Part shown: in pieces, positions 36,109 to 45,982 of the stretch
Layout of the letters: the number at the start of each line of letters is the position of its first letter
Position numbering within the stretch: position 1 is the first letter of the stretch
Assembly (NCBI RefSeq): GCF_003324485.1
Contig: NZ_QODK01000002.1
Location: 1-64,000 of the forward strand
From: Cohaesibacter intestini
Lineage (GTDB): Bacteria > Pseudomonadota > Alphaproteobacteria > Rhizobiales > Cohaesibacteraceae
Direction of reading: 5' to 3'
Length of the DNA: 64,000 bases
Notes under the pieces: generated by a model
Database searches by the model: none
What the model saw: the letters and a program-made list of their open reading frames with translations, nothing else
What the model was told of the DNA's origin: nothing
Position numbers and translations under genes: made by a program

Positions 36109-37278
36109 TCACAGCCATCCAAGCAACAGTTCTTGAAGACCATCCATGGCGCGCTGGCTCAGTGTTCCCTTGCCTACCGAATGACCGGTAACCAGCGGGG
36201 TCTCCAAAATGACTGTGTCATCTGACCAGACCTTGAGGGTTGCCACCTTGGCTCCCTCCTCTAGCGGCGCTTTCAGCGGTCCTTGATAGTAGATGCGAGC
36301 CTTCAGCCGACCTTCCTGTGACCGGGCCATGAAAACACTGACAGGGCGTTCACTGACCAGCATTACATTGGATTGATCCCCACCATGCACATTGGCAGTC
36401 GCGATTTCCTCGTCGGCATCATAAATGCGTTTGGAGGTAAAGGCCCGAAAGCCCCAACCCATCAGTTTGCGGGCTTCCTCACGACGCTCTTTCTTGCTTT
36501 TCATGCCACTGAGCACGGCAATCAGACGCTGATCCCCCTGCTTGGCGGACGAAACGAGACCATAGCCGGATTTTTCGGTGTAACCGGTTTTCATCCCGTC
36601 GGCTCCTTGCGTAAACCCAAGGGTGGGATTGCGATTGCGCTGGGTGATGTTGTTCCAAGTGAACTCGGGAATGGAGAAAAAGTGATAATATTCCGGGTAG
36701 GTTTCGATGATGTGCCGCGCGAGGATCGACAGATCCTTGGCGGTTACATGTTGTCCCTCGGCAGGCAAACCGGTGGAATTGACAAAATTGGAGCCGGTCA
36801 GACCGATATCCTCGGCCCGGTTATTCATCAGTTGCGCAAAACTCGCTTCATTGCCCGCCATGCCTTCGGCAACAGCAATACAGGCATCGTTGCCCGATTG
36901 CACAGTGATGCCCTGAATAAGGGCCTCTAGCGGGACACTGGACCCAAGCTTTGCAAACATGGTCGAGCCGCCCGAATTGGCGCCGCCCTCTCGCCATGCA
37001 AATTCTGAGATCAGAAACTCGTCTTCCATAGACAAAGAGCCGGTCTTCAAAGCATTGAAGACGACTTCCAACGTCATCAATTTCGCCAAAGACGCAGGAG
37101 GAATTTGCTCATTTTCGTTTTTGCTCAAAAGCACTGATCCAGAATTGGCATCAATCATGTAGGCCTGTTCAGCCTTGGTCTGAAACACTTGAGCCTCGGC
37201 AGACAGGCCCGGCAAGACAATCAGACCGGCTGTCAGAAGAGCGAAAAAATTATTACGCTTGCAAAACAAATTTAGCAT
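36109..37278 (-). CDS. dacF: D-alanyl-D-alanine carboxypeptidase (PBP5/6 type)
   Basis: A 389-residue low-molecular-weight penicillin-binding protein that trims the terminal D-Ala from peptidoglycan stem peptides. A signal peptide of about 29 residues (ending LSAEAQ) is followed by the catalytic SxxK in PASLAKLMT, SGN in VQSGNDACIA and KTG in GMKTGYTEKSGYG. A C-terminal PBP5 domain and amphipathic tail follow. ATG 37278 has GAGGG close upstream; the longer frame to 37338 gives no better signal peptide. It lies between rlpA and tmk, as in many relatives. Confidence 0.95.
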   Translation of the reverse strand: MLNLFCKRNNFFALLTAGLIVLPGLSAEAQVFQTKAEQAYMIDANSGSVLLSKNENEQIPPASLAKLMTLEVVFNALKTGSLSMEDEFLISEFAWREGGANSGGSTMFAKLGSSVPLEALIQGITVQSGNDACIAVAEGMAGNEASFAQLMNNRAEDIGLTGSNFVNSTGLPAEGQHVTAKDLSILARHIIETYPEYYHFFSIPEFTWNNITQRNRNPTLGFTQGADGMKTGYTEKSGYGLVSSAKQGDQRLIAVLSGMKSKKERREEARKLMGWGFRAFTSKRIYDADEEIATANVHGGDQSNVMLVSERPVSVFMARSQEGRLKARIYYQGPLKAPLEEGAKVATLKVWSDDTVILETPLVTGHSVGKGTLSQRAMDGLQELLLGWL

Positions 37279-37477
37279 TCTTCCCTCGTAAAGTCTTCTC
37301 AGTTGGGGGAGAGTCCCTCGCCTCGCCAATCCCAACAATCAATGAAACCCACTTGGTTCTTCAATGGCTTTCTTATGCATGCAGGCAGTAAACACTGAGC
37401 CACGATCTGTTCGGCACAACATCAATCATCAGCATTAGACCTGCATGGCCTGAATCTCTGGCGATAGTACAACGCAA

Positions 37478-37511
37478 ACCCAAAAAGAAAAAGGAGAGGA
37501 CTGGCCTCTCC
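37478..37511 (-). terminator. Intrinsic terminator of rlpA
   Basis: On the minus strand GGAGAGG-CCAGT-CCTCTCC forms a 7-bp stem, followed by TTTTTCTTTTTGGG. The arms are at 37493-37499 and 37505-37511. Confidence 0.85.
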
Positions 37512-37571
37512 CTTCAAAACTGCTTGAATATGCGTCAGAATTTCCAACCCAAGGAAAGGTTATCCAGACCC

Positions 37572-38864
37572 CTAGCCTCGTGGCAGCCCGAAAGATTGCC
37601 GCAGCAGGTCAATATCCCCCACGCCGACACCTGATTTCAGCGCAGTCAGACGCAGCAACACACGCCCATCGACCAGAGCAACCATGTCGACCGCACTCAA
37701 TTGGGCAAACTCTTCTGCCAAACGTTTGGCATAGGCAGGCTTGAACACACCCAGCTTGATCGGCTCGCTCAGCGAAACGGCATGAGAGCCATTATGATGT
37801 TTCACATAACCAGCGGCCTCGCGGGATAAAATTTCGGACATCGCCCTTTGGTTCGGCTGCGACACGATCGCATCGATCGCAGCATGACCTGCCGCAATCC
37901 GGGTTTCAATCGCAGCGTAATTCAGCTGGATCGGAGCCAACTCGACCAAAGGCGGCAAATCGCCTTTGGATGGCAACACCGCTCCATCGCCCACCAGATC
38001 AATCGGTGCCCAAGAACCGGCTGGCGCCGGTGCTGACAACTCGACCGGACTTGGTGCAGACGCCTTCGAACCGAGCGGCGGCAAGTGGGCAAGAAGATAA
38101 TTGCCCCGTTTTTTCGTTTTCTGTTGCGGCTTGGCAGAGGCAACCATGATCCGCTGAGGCGCATCACGTTCACTGCCATTGCCAGGCAAGGACTTCCGAT
38201 CGTCACCAATCCGCTGGCCCGGCCCACGATAGGACGCCTCGAGATATGTACGATCTTTGCCGTCCATCCGTGCCTTGCCGACATATTTCACCCGAACGTT
38301 GGCAATCCCGTCGCGCTTGAAATCAAGCACTTCTGCCACGCGTTTTGACAAATCGATAATCCGATTGTGCGCATAAGGGCCACGATCGTTGATCCTGACA
38401 ATCACCGAGCGACCATTTTTCAGGTTGGTCACCCTCGCATAAGAAGGCAGTGGCAGCGTCGGGTGGGCTGCCGTCAAATCATGCATGTCGAAAATTTCGC
38501 CATTGGCAGTCAGACGGCCGTGAAAATCATCGCCATACCAAGACGCCCTGCCCGTTTTGTTATAGTTGGGCTGGTGTTTTGGCACATAAGTCCGGCCAGC
38601 TACCTTGTATGGTCTGCCAACCTTGTAATGCCCACCACCTTTGCGGAAATCTGACCGCTTGTTGGCCACGCGCACACTCGCAGATACCCCGTATTTCGGG
38701 TCATACTTGCCCTTGCTCGGTGAGCCCGGACCAGACGAACATGCTGCCAGCAGCATGGATGCAGCCGCAATGGCACAAAACGTAAAAGCTGATTTCTGGC
38801 CCGACACAAGACCAGACGAAGGGCGAGCCCCCATGGCGGAAATCCACTTGATTGACGTGTTCAT
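37572..38864 (-). CDS. rlpA: RlpA-like septal ring lytic lipoprotein
   Basis: A 430-residue lipoprotein. The lipobox MLLAACSS places the lipidated Cys near residue 42, after a hydrophobic signal segment. The double-psi beta-barrel spans about 105-215: GRASWYGDDFHGRLTANGE contains the pattern of the lytic transglycosylase RlpA, and HPTLPLPSYARVTNL and NDRGPYAHNRIIDLS follow. The catalytic Asp and His of active RlpA are at the usual D-x-H site. A long linker with basic and Pro-rich stretches leads to a C-terminal SPOR-like region (residues about 345-425). ATG 38864 is chosen because the N-terminus fits a lipoprotein signal. Confidence 0.9.
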   Translation of the reverse strand: MNTSIKWISAMGARPSSGLVSGQKSAFTFCAIAAASMLLAACSSGPGSPSKGKYDPKYGVSASVRVANKRSDFRKGGGHYKVGRPYKVAGRTYVPKHQPNYNKTGRASWYGDDFHGRLTANGEIFDMHDLTAAHPTLPLPSYARVTNLKNGRSVIVRINDRGPYAHNRIIDLSKRVAEVLDFKRDGIANVRVKYVGKARMDGKDRTYLEASYRGPGQRIGDDRKSLPGNGSERDAPQRIMVASAKPQQKTKKRGNYLLAHLPPLGSKASAPSPVELSAPAPAGSWAPIDLVGDGAVLPSKGDLPPLVELAPIQLNYAAIETRIAAGHAAIDAIVSQPNQRAMSEILSREAAGYVKHHNGSHAVSLSEPIKLGVFKPAYAKRLAEEFAQLSAVDMVALVDGRVLLRLTALKSGVGVGDIDLLRQSFGLPRG

Positions 38865-39225
38865 GTCGACAAAACTCACAACTCGAAAGCCGACGCACCC
38901 GTCCCGGCGGTAACGTGAATAATCAAGGTTAACAAGGCCGAGACCACATACAGGATCCAGTTTAGCTTGCAAAAGACTGTTATTCCTGAATCTGGGTCAA
39001 AATTCCAGCAAAAACCACGCCTTCCGCTCCACATGGTAAAGACTTGATTAAAAAATCCAAAGCCATATACGCTGGCTCTTTAACTATGAGGCAAGCCCAA
39101 TCCCCCTTGACGCTGGCTCTTAGAGATCGCCCTTTCAGCGTTTTTCAACAGTCAACGCCCTTTTTGTAGCGAACGCTTGCATTTGCCAGCAAATAGCGGC
39201 AAAAGGGCGATCAGCCACACACTGT
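38865..39225. other. Intergenic region between rlpA and tRNA-Ser
   Basis: About 360 bp with no gene. It includes a 12-bp direct repeat ACGCTGGCTCTT at 39069-39080 and 39110-39121. It probably carries the rlpA and tRNA-Ser promoters. Confidence 0.4.
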
Positions 39226-39315
<90 letters not shown>

Positions 39316-39424
39316 TCCCCTTGCATTGGCAAATGATCTCAACAACTTATTGATATCTTGAGGGTTTGACTTCCCGTTGTTCCATCAGACGGTTGTAGCG
39401 TGCAATTTTGTATGAGACGGCACG

Positions 39425-39788
39425 ATGGTCCTGAGTCCAGCCACGAATAAGGCGGCGCAGGGAGCAATCCCACGCCGCCGTCAATTGGCTTCCACAGCGC
39501 GATTTGATACCTGGCAGGAAGCCTTGAGCGTCTCCCATCTCACTTGGGCGCTGCATGACATTCCATCCGATCCGTTCCATGCCTCCTATGATGCCGCATC
39601 CCTCGATGACATCCAGCTGGTCCATTGCGCCTGCAGCCCCTGTTCCGGCCAGCGCGGCAGCAAGCAAATCCATCACCGAAATAGCCTTCCGCTGGGGCTT
39701 TAATGATGCAGCCCATTTCAATCGATCTTTCCGCCGCTGCTATGGTGAAGCCGCGAACGTCTTCCGAAGTCGTTTCCCGGGAAAATAA
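39425..39788 (+). pseudogene. Deleted AraC-family regulator remnant
   Basis: Two pieces of one gene are visible in different frames. From about 39490, frame +2 relative to 39423 encodes an N-terminal ligand-binding start (TARFDTWQEALSVSHLTW, then LDDIQLVHCACSPCSGQR), a pattern found in AraC regulators of the AraC-binding-like type. At about 39657 it ends. A second frame continues with the second AraC helix-turn-helix (SITEIAFRWGFNDAAHFNRS, then CYGEAANVFR), ending at 39788. About 150 middle residues are missing and the frame is broken. The remnant lies upstream of a sugar ABC operon it may once have controlled. Confidence 0.7.
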
Positions 39789-40170
39789 AAGCCAAACACG
39801 GTTGAAACAGCCCACGGGTGATAAGGCAATTCTGCCTTTTGATGCGCTGAAACGATGATTCTGATCATCGGCAGCAATCAAATCTCTCTATTTTAAATGT
39901 ACCTATATTTCACGTGCTTATTTAGGATTGCAGCTGTGCCGGATATTGGACCTGATGGTGCTTTATGCATATTTGCGAAGAAAATCATTCACCCAAACCA
40001 CATAGAGTAACCTGTCGTTTTCATAGACTATCGTGTTATTTTCTACTCGCCGTGGTTGCGGTTGCGGGAGAGCTATAACACAATTCGACGAGCTTGGTTC
40101 CCACGGAGCCAAGGGAGGAAAAAGTCATTCTGCGCGAGTGCGTTAAGCCAATTTGAGGGGGGCGGCAGGT
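39789..40170. other. Promoter region of the sugar ABC operon
   Basis: About 380 bp with no gene. It holds a 7-bp-arm palindrome at 39853-39870 and a short hairpin (AAGGCA/TGCCTT, about 39825-39839). A GAGGGGGG stretch (40154-40161) precedes the transporter gene and may act as its ribosome binding site. Confidence 0.45.
39853..39870. promoter_or_regulatory. Palindromic operator candidate
   Basis: CGATGAT-TCTG-ATCATCG is a perfect 7-bp inverted repeat with 4-nt centre, 318 bp upstream of the sugar ABC genes. No bound regulator is known. Confidence 0.35.
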
Positions 40171-41709
40171 ATGGCGAGGGATTCCAATCCAGCGCTGGAA
40201 ATGCGCGATATTTCCAAAACCTTCGGGGCTATTCGCGCTTTATCCGATGTATCTCTCACGGCCTATGGCGGTGAAGTTCACGCTTTGATGGGTGAGAACG
40301 GTGCGGGCAAATCCACGCTTATGAAAATCCTGTCGGGCGCTTACAAGTCCGACAAAGGTGGAGAAGTCCTAATCTCAGGAAATGCCATGCCGACTGGCAA
40401 TCCAAAGATTGCAAAGGCATATGGCATTGCTGTCATTTATCAGGAATTGTCTCTCGCACCCAATCTCACTGTCGCTGAAAATATTTTCCTTGGCAACGAA
40501 CGCGCTCGTTTCGGGCTCGTCAATCATGCAGCCATGCGCAACGAAACCCAGCCTATATTGAACCGTCTGGGCGTTTCGTTCCTCCCTTCCACGAAAGTCA
40601 GCGATCTTTCTCTTGGCGAGCGGCAATTGGTGGAAATCGCACGCGCCTTGTCGGCAGATGCGCGCATCATTGTCATGGACGAGCCGACAACCGCCCTCTC
40701 CAGCCGGGAAACCGAGCGCCTATTTGATGTCATCGAAGCCCTCAAACAAGATAACATCGCGATCATCTATATCAGCCACCGTATGGAAGAAGTGTACAAG
40801 CTCGCCGATCGCTGCTCGGTACTGCGCGATGGCAAATATATCGGCACGCTGGATCGTCAGGAACTGAGCGCTGAACGCCTGATCTCGATGATGGTTGGGC
40901 GGGAGCTGTCTTCATTCTACAAAAAGGAACACCGAGCCGAGGATCTGTCGGACATTGTCATGCGCGTTGAAGGGTTGGGTGACAACCGCAAGGTGCGCAA
41001 TTGCTCATTTGAGGTTCATCGTGGTGAGGTGCTCGGCATCTCGGGGCTGGTCGGCTCTGGCCGGACGGAACTCGCTCGTTTGATTTATGGAGCGGACCGC
41101 AAAGAAACGGGCCAGATTTTTCTTGATGGCGCGCAGGTTGACCCACAAAGCCCCGGTGATGCCCTGTCCAAAGGCATCGCTTATCTGACCGAAGACCGCA
41201 AGCAGTTGGGGTTGTTTCTTGAGATGTCGATCTCAGACAACATCAACATGTGTGTGATGAGTGAAGATGCGACAATGGCGGTTCTCAAAAACTTCGCCAA
41301 AGCAACTCAAAGGTCCGGCAAGGCATTTGAGGATTTGTCCATCAAAGCGCCGTCCGCGTCGGTTCTGGTCGGGTCTCTGTCGGGCGGAAACCAACAAAAG
41401 GTGCTTCTTGCCCGCCTTCTCGAAGCAAAGCCCAAGGTCATTCTGCTGGATGAACCCACACGTGGTGTCGATGTCGGGGCCAAGTCGGAAATTTATCGCC
41501 TGATCGATGAGTTGGCTCGGCAAGGGATGGCAATCGTCATGATTTCCAGTGAGCTACCGGAAATTGTTGGCGTGGCTGACCGCGTCCTCGTGCTGCGGGA
41601 AGGCGAAATTGCAGGCGAGGTCAAAGCCAGCCAAGCCCAACCCATTCAACAAGAAGCGATTATGAGGCTTTCAACGGGTACGATCGCTGAAAGTCACCCC
41701 GCACAATAA
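40171..41709 (+). CDS. Ribose-type sugar ABC transporter ATPase (double NBD)
   Basis: A 512-residue CUT2-family ATPase with two nucleotide-binding domains. Domain 1 has Walker [10 protein letters not shown] and signature [15 protein letters not shown]. Domain 2 has the degenerate Walker [10 protein letters not shown] and the signature [15 protein letters not shown], as in RbsA, XylG and AraG. It energises import of a monosaccharide. ATG 40171 is preferred over TTG 40153. It leads an operon ATPase-permease-binding protein. The substrate is unknown. Confidence 0.93.
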   Translation: MARDSNPALEMRDISKTFGAIRALSDVSLTAYGGEVHALMGENGAGKSTLMKILSGAYKSDKGGEVLISGNAMPTGNPKIAKAYGIAVIYQELSLAPNLTVAENIFLGNERARFGLVNHAAMRNETQPILNRLGVSFLPSTKVSDLSLGERQLVEIARALSADARIIVMDEPTTALSSRETERLFDVIEALKQDNIAIIYISHRMEEVYKLADRCSVLRDGKYIGTLDRQELSAERLISMMVGRELSSFYKKEHRAEDLSDIVMRVEGLGDNRKVRNCSFEVHRGEVLGISGLVGSGRTELARLIYGADRKETGQIFLDGAQVDPQSPGDALSKGIAYLTEDRKQLGLFLEMSISDNINMCVMSEDATMAVLKNFAKATQRSGKAFEDLSIKAPSASVLVGSLSGGNQQKVLLARLLEAKPKVILLDEPTRGVDVGAKSEIYRLIDELARQGMAIVMISSELPEIVGVADRVLVLREGEIAGEVKASQAQPIQQEAIMRLSTGTIAESHPAQ

Positions 41710-41738
41710 TTAGCAATGCGCCAAAAGGATCGTTCAAG

Positions 41739-42719
41739 ATGAGCTCTGCTCCGACCTCAAATTCCAAGAATTCATCCGCTCAATTCAAAGGCATCATTCG
41801 GGCTTTGGGCATGTTGCCTGTCTTGATCCTGTTGGCGCTCGCCTTTCACGCCCTGACAGGCAAGTTTCTTGCAGCTGGCAATCTGTCCATTGTCTTGCAA
41901 CAGGCGTCCATCAACATCGTTTTGGCCGCAGGCATGACCTTTGTCATCCTGACCGGCGGCATCGATTTGTCGGTGGGCTCCATTTTGGCAGCATCGGCCA
42001 TGGCCGCCGTGATTATGTCACTCATTCCGGGGCTGGGATGGATCGGCGTTCCAGCCGGGATTGCTCTGGGGCTTGTGTTTGGTCTTGTCAATGGCGCCTT
42101 CGTGGCCGTTCTGAAGTTACCGCCCTTTATCGTGACATTGGGGTCACTGACGGCGGTGCGCGGGATTGCCCGGCTTCTGGGTGGCGACACCACGGTGTTC
42201 AATGCGGATCTGCCCTTTGCCGTGATCGGGGACGGCACTATTCTTGGTGTGCCAATCCTGGCGATCATTGCCATTTCCGTGATCATCTTGTCCTGGTTCA
42301 TCCTGCGGCGCACCATTCTGGGCACCTGGATTTATGCCGTCGGTGGCAATGAGGAAGCGGCGAGACTGACCGGTATCAAGGTGCCGCTGGTGTTGCTGTT
42401 CGTTTATGCCATGTCCGGCATGATGTCGGGCCTTGGGGGGGTGATGTCAGCCGCACGCCTCTATGCGGCCAACGGCCTGCAACTCGGTCAGGCCTATGAA
42501 CTTGACGCCATCGCGGCGGTTATTCTTGGCGGCACCAGTTTTGTTGGTGGCGTCGGCTCCATTACGGGCACTTTGATCGGCGCGTTGATCATAGCTGTCC
42601 TTTCGAACGGCCTGATCCTCACTGGTACCTCGGACATCTGGCAGTTCATCATCAAGGGTCTCGTCATCATCGCGGCGGTCACGCTGGATCGTTTCCGCGG
42701 GAAAAGCACGACCGCCTGA
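41739..42719 (+). CDS. Ribose-type sugar ABC transporter permease
   Basis: A 326-residue CUT2 permease (RbsC-like) with about eight to ten hydrophobic segments. The CUT2 pattern GIDLSVGSILAASAMAAV is present near residue 70, and LGGTSFVGGVGSITGTLIGA near residue 262 matches the second family motif. It begins 30 bp after the ATPase gene. Confidence 0.93.
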   Translation: MSSAPTSNSKNSSAQFKGIIRALGMLPVLILLALAFHALTGKFLAAGNLSIVLQQASINIVLAAGMTFVILTGGIDLSVGSILAASAMAAVIMSLIPGLGWIGVPAGIALGLVFGLVNGAFVAVLKLPPFIVTLGSLTAVRGIARLLGGDTTVFNADLPFAVIGDGTILGVPILAIIAISVIILSWFILRRTILGTWIYAVGGNEEAARLTGIKVPLVLLFVYAMSGMMSGLGGVMSAARLYAANGLQLGQAYELDAIAAVILGGTSFVGGVGSITGTLIGALIIAVLSNGLILTGTSDIWQFIIKGLVIIAAVTLDRFRGKSTTA

Positions 42720-42771
42720 TCGACAAACCCATCTTCAAACTTGTTATCCATTTTCCAAGGGAGGATTTAAA

Positions 42772-43719
42772 ATGGGAAAAGCACTTAAACTCGTACTGGG
42801 CGCAGCAACCGCTTTGTCCGTGTTGGCATCGGGCGCAATGGCCGCCGATAAGGAACTCAAAAGCATCGGGATTTCTGTCGGGCTGCTCGGCAATCCATTC
42901 TTCGTTGCCACCATCAAAGGCATCGAGGACCGTGCACGTGAAATCAACCCAGATGTTGAAATCACATCCGTTTCTGCGGACTATGACCTGAACAAACAGG
43001 TCAGCCAGATCGATAGCTTCATCGCCAAAGGCGTGGACATCATCATGCTCAATGCAGTGGATGATACTGCGATCGCACCGGCTGTGAACCGCGCCAAAAA
43101 GGCTGGCGTTACGATTGCTGCTTTTGACGTGTCCGCACCTGGCGCAGATGTCACCGTGATGACCGACAATGTGGCAGCTGGCCGCAAAGCCTGCCAATAT
43201 ATTGTCGATGCGCTTGATGGCAAAGGCAATGTAGCCATCATCAAAGGCCCGTCGTCCTCCTCGCTCAACGACCGCTTCAACGGCTGCATGGGTGTATTTG
43301 AGAAGAATTCAGATATCAAGGTTGTCTCCAACGACCAGAATGGTCTGGCCGCGCGCGAAGGCGGCATGAATGTGATGCAAGGTCTTTTGACCCGCTTCTC
43401 CGATCTTGATGCTGTCTTTGGTGCAAATGATCCAATGGCTCTTGGTGCGCAACTCGCCGCCAAGCAGCTGAAACGGACCGACATCATCATCACTGGTGTT
43501 GATGGGGCGCCTGACACTGAAAAAGCGCTGGCCGATCCAGATTCCCTGATCAAGGCATCCGCTTCGCAGGATCCCTATGTCATGGCTGGGGAAGCACTGA
43601 AAATGGGCTATGATTTCTTCAATGGCAAGAAGCCTGAAAAAGACACCGTCTTGATCGACCCTGTCCTGATCACGGCAGACAATCTGAAAGATTATAAAGG
43701 CTGGACCTCTCCTCGCTGA
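42772..43719 (+). CDS. Periplasmic sugar-binding protein of a CUT2 importer
   Basis: A 315-residue type I periplasmic binding protein. The signal peptide ends GAMAADKEL (about residue 24). Rossmann-like repeats carry GLLGNPFFVATIKGIEDRA, DSFIAKGVDIIMLNA and TGVDGAPDTEKAL, the hallmark of the ribose/galactose-binding group. It delivers substrate to the preceding permease and ATPase. The ligand cannot be told from sequence. A terminator follows at 43744-43788. Confidence 0.93.
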   Translation: MGKALKLVLGAATALSVLASGAMAADKELKSIGISVGLLGNPFFVATIKGIEDRAREINPDVEITSVSADYDLNKQVSQIDSFIAKGVDIIMLNAVDDTAIAPAVNRAKKAGVTIAAFDVSAPGADVTVMTDNVAAGRKACQYIVDALDGKGNVAIIKGPSSSSLNDRFNGCMGVFEKNSDIKVVSNDQNGLAAREGGMNVMQGLLTRFSDLDAVFGANDPMALGAQLAAKQLKRTDIIITGVDGAPDTEKALADPDSLIKASASQDPYVMAGEALKMGYDFFNGKKPEKDTVLIDPVLITADNLKDYKGWTSPR

Positions 43720-43743
43720 TTGCGAGATGAGCGAACGTTAAGA

Positions 43744-43788
43744 CAAAGGGCCGGAACCATCGCAGGTGGTTCCGGCTCTGTTTGTTTG
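43744..43788 (+). terminator. Terminator of the sugar ABC operon
   Basis: GCCGGAACCA and TGGTTCCGGC form a 10-bp stem around TCGCAGG, followed by TCTGTTTGTTTG. Confidence 0.85.
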
Positions 43789-43910
43789 TGCTGCGAAAGC
43801 ACCCATCAAAACCACCCTCCCCGCCATATCCCTTTGAATATCGAAAGAACGAGCCAAGGCAGGCAATAGTTCCCTTGTTCTTGCTTGATGGTGACTGTTC
43901 CCAAAAAGGG

Positions 43911-44669
43911 TTAGATCTTTTTGTCGGTTACCAGCCTGAAGCCCAAATGCGGCGGCGGGGTACCAACCGCGCAGCCGCCACGCGCCGGGTCTCTGACCAG
44001 AAACGGAATAACGGCCATATGCTCCCCGGCAACGTAAAATGCAGGGCAACGCTGTTTGGAAACTGTTCCACTTTCGCCGACATAGCAGTCATCGGTCCAT
44101 TCCCAAACGCTGCCATCCAAGTCTGCAATCCCTTGTGCATTGGTAGAAAAGCTGCCTCTTTTCTCCAAACGCCGGGGCTTGCGTGCATTGACCAGATAGT
44201 CAGACGCCCAACGCAGAGAAGGATCGGAAAAGATTGGGTCAGGCTTTTCGGGCAAGACAGGTTTGGCCATAAACTCCCATTCCTTGGTGGCAGGCAGCCG
44301 GAAGGGATGATTGGCGCGTTCCGAGATCCAGCGAACATACTGACTGATGTCGAGATAGTTCAATCCAGTGGCCGGCGCATCCGCTGCGGTCAGTCCCTTT
44401 GGTGGGCGAAGCTTCTCAGAACAGACGCCCTCGGCATGACATGCATTCCATTCGGCAACGGAGACTTCGTATTTCTGGACGAAAATAACGCGCCCATCTG
44501 GCAGTTGAACGGACGTTTCGGCCATTTGCGGCAAATAGGCCCGATTGGGAAGGGTGCCGGAGCGATATAGCATATATACCGCTCCAGCGAGACACAGCAT
44601 CACCAGGCACAGAATAGTTAGGGGCTTTATCCCTATTCTGCAGTGGGGGGGGGAGATGATGCTGGTCAT
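43911..44669 (-). CDS. nirV: NirV, formylglycine-generating-enzyme-like protein
   Basis: A 252-residue FGE/SUMF1-fold protein of the NirV group, usually encoded after nirK. One N-terminal membrane segment (about residues 14-34) is followed by the FGE core: SVAEWNACHAEGVC, PATGLNYLDISQYVRWIS, PFRLPATKEWEF, DLDGSVWEWTDDCY and a C-terminal PPHLGFRLV. Its role in copper nitrite reductase maturation is not established. The start region carries a run of nine C on the coding strand (44645-44653, codons 6-8), so single-base slippage would shift the frame. The start is 35 bp after nirK ends. Confidence 0.9.
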   Translation of the reverse strand: MTSIISPPHCRIGIKPLTILCLVMLCLAGAVYMLYRSGTLPNRAYLPQMAETSVQLPDGRVIFVQKYEVSVAEWNACHAEGVCSEKLRPPKGLTAADAPATGLNYLDISQYVRWISERANHPFRLPATKEWEFMAKPVLPEKPDPIFSDPSLRWASDYLVNARKPRRLEKRGSFSTNAQGIADLDGSVWEWTDDCYVGESGTVSKQRCPAFYVAGEHMAVIPFLVRDPARGGCAVGTPPPHLGFRLVTDKKI

Positions 44670-44704
44670 ATCTGCAGTCCTGTCATTATTTGGCCCCCAG
44701 GGAG

Positions 44705-45934
44705 TTAGACTGAGGTTGCCCTTGGAGCAACGACCTGCTCCATCAGTTCATTGTCCCACTCCCCATCGACGACGAAATGGGCTGTGGCGCCAAGCAATGC
44801 AGCCTCAATGAGATTGTGGTTCACATAGGCATAGACACCGGGCTGCTGGAAGGTATACAGGGCCGCGCCTGCGCTACCACCGCGAATAAACCAGCTTTCA
44901 AGACCGGTCTGCGGCGCGTCGGAGAAGGAACCGGCCTCCCAGACATATTCTCCATGCCCACCAATGAGATGCGGGCGTGAATCGCGGTTGGCCTGATTGT
45001 GGATCATCAGAACAGTTTCACCCACTTTTGCCAGCAAGGCGTGATCTCCGGTCAGTGCGCCAACCGATCCGTTGAAGACGGAATGGGTCGGAACAAGAGT
45101 CCGCATCGCGTCAATGCTGTCGGCATAATCGTCGCCGGCCGCTTCGTAGGTCTTGTAGTCTCCATTCTCGTCTTGCGGCAGATAGAAGTCCTGCTCACCG
45201 ATATAAGCGATGCTATCGTAGCGCAGCGGGTTGCCATCACGATCCTTGAGCCCATCGCGCGGCAATACCATAACCGCACCATTCATGCCGTGCGTAACGT
45301 GATAGGGAATCATCGCTCCACCAGGGGCGCAGTGATAGGTGAAGACACCCGGTTTGGTCGCCTTCCAACGCAACACAGCTTCTTCACCCGGATAGACATG
45401 GGTTAAACCACCGCCACCCAACGCTCCCGTCGATGCATGGAAATCGATATTGTGTTCCATGATGCTGTTTTCCGGGTTGCGCAGGGTCAACTCTACATAG
45501 TCACCCTCATGCACGATGATGAGTGGTCCGGGCACAGACCCGTTATAGGTCAAGGCCCAGATACTGGCACCGGTGTCCTCATCAACCGTGATCAACCGTT
45601 CTTCGGTCACCAGTTCCACTTCAACAATCTTTGGACCACCCTTGGCGACCTGATCATGCTTTGGAGCAAAAGGAGGATCAACAAGCTCTTGCTTGACGCG
45701 TGTATAGCCAGAAAGATCAACCGGTTTCGCTTTGGCCTTCGTTTGCGCTTCTGCTTCAGCGCTTACGAATTTTGCGGAAGGGCTCCGAGGTGTTACGGAA
45801 CGCAAATGAGGCATTGCCTGAGATGAGGCTGCTCCCGCTCCGACGGCAACGGCTGCAGCGCCCCCCACGAGGCCACCCCGCAACAGGGCGCGGCGATTAA
45901 GATTGATGCTATTCTGTTTTCCTGACTTGAACAT
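44705..45934 (-). CDS. nirK: Copper-containing nitrite reductase
   Basis: A 409-residue periplasmic enzyme that reduces nitrite to nitric oxide. A Tat signal ([15 protein letters not shown]) is near the N-terminus. Two cupredoxin domains follow. Type 1 copper ligands sit in HNIDFHA (also contributing a type 2 His), YHCAPGG and [14 protein letters not shown] (His, Cys, His, Met). The catalytic Asp region and later His ([18 protein letters not shown]) are present. Electrons probably come from the pseudoazurin encoded just upstream, and nirV follows. Expression is likely driven from the NnrR box at 46481-46494. Confidence 0.97.
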   Translation of the reverse strand: MFKSGKQNSINLNRRALLRGGLVGGAAAVAVGAGAASSQAMPHLRSVTPRSPSAKFVSAEAEAQTKAKAKPVDLSGYTRVKQELVDPPFAPKHDQVAKGGPKIVEVELVTEERLITVDEDTGASIWALTYNGSVPGPLIIVHEGDYVELTLRNPENSIMEHNIDFHASTGALGGGGLTHVYPGEEAVLRWKATKPGVFTYHCAPGGAMIPYHVTHGMNGAVMVLPRDGLKDRDGNPLRYDSIAYIGEQDFYLPQDENGDYKTYEAAGDDYADSIDAMRTLVPTHSVFNGSVGALTGDHALLAKVGETVLMIHNQANRDSRPHLIGGHGEYVWEAGSFSDAPQTGLESWFIRGGSAGAALYTFQQPGVYAYVNHNLIEAALLGATAHFVVDGEWDNELMEQVVAPRATSV

Positions 45935-45982
45935 TGCGTCCTCCGGTCTCTTGCATGTCAGTAGAATTCGGCGTTGGGCGTC

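Noticed and set aside
39347-39881. Minus-strand ORFs of 113-124 codons over the AraC remnant
   Set aside because: No domain is seen, while the plus strand shows clear AraC signatures in two frames.
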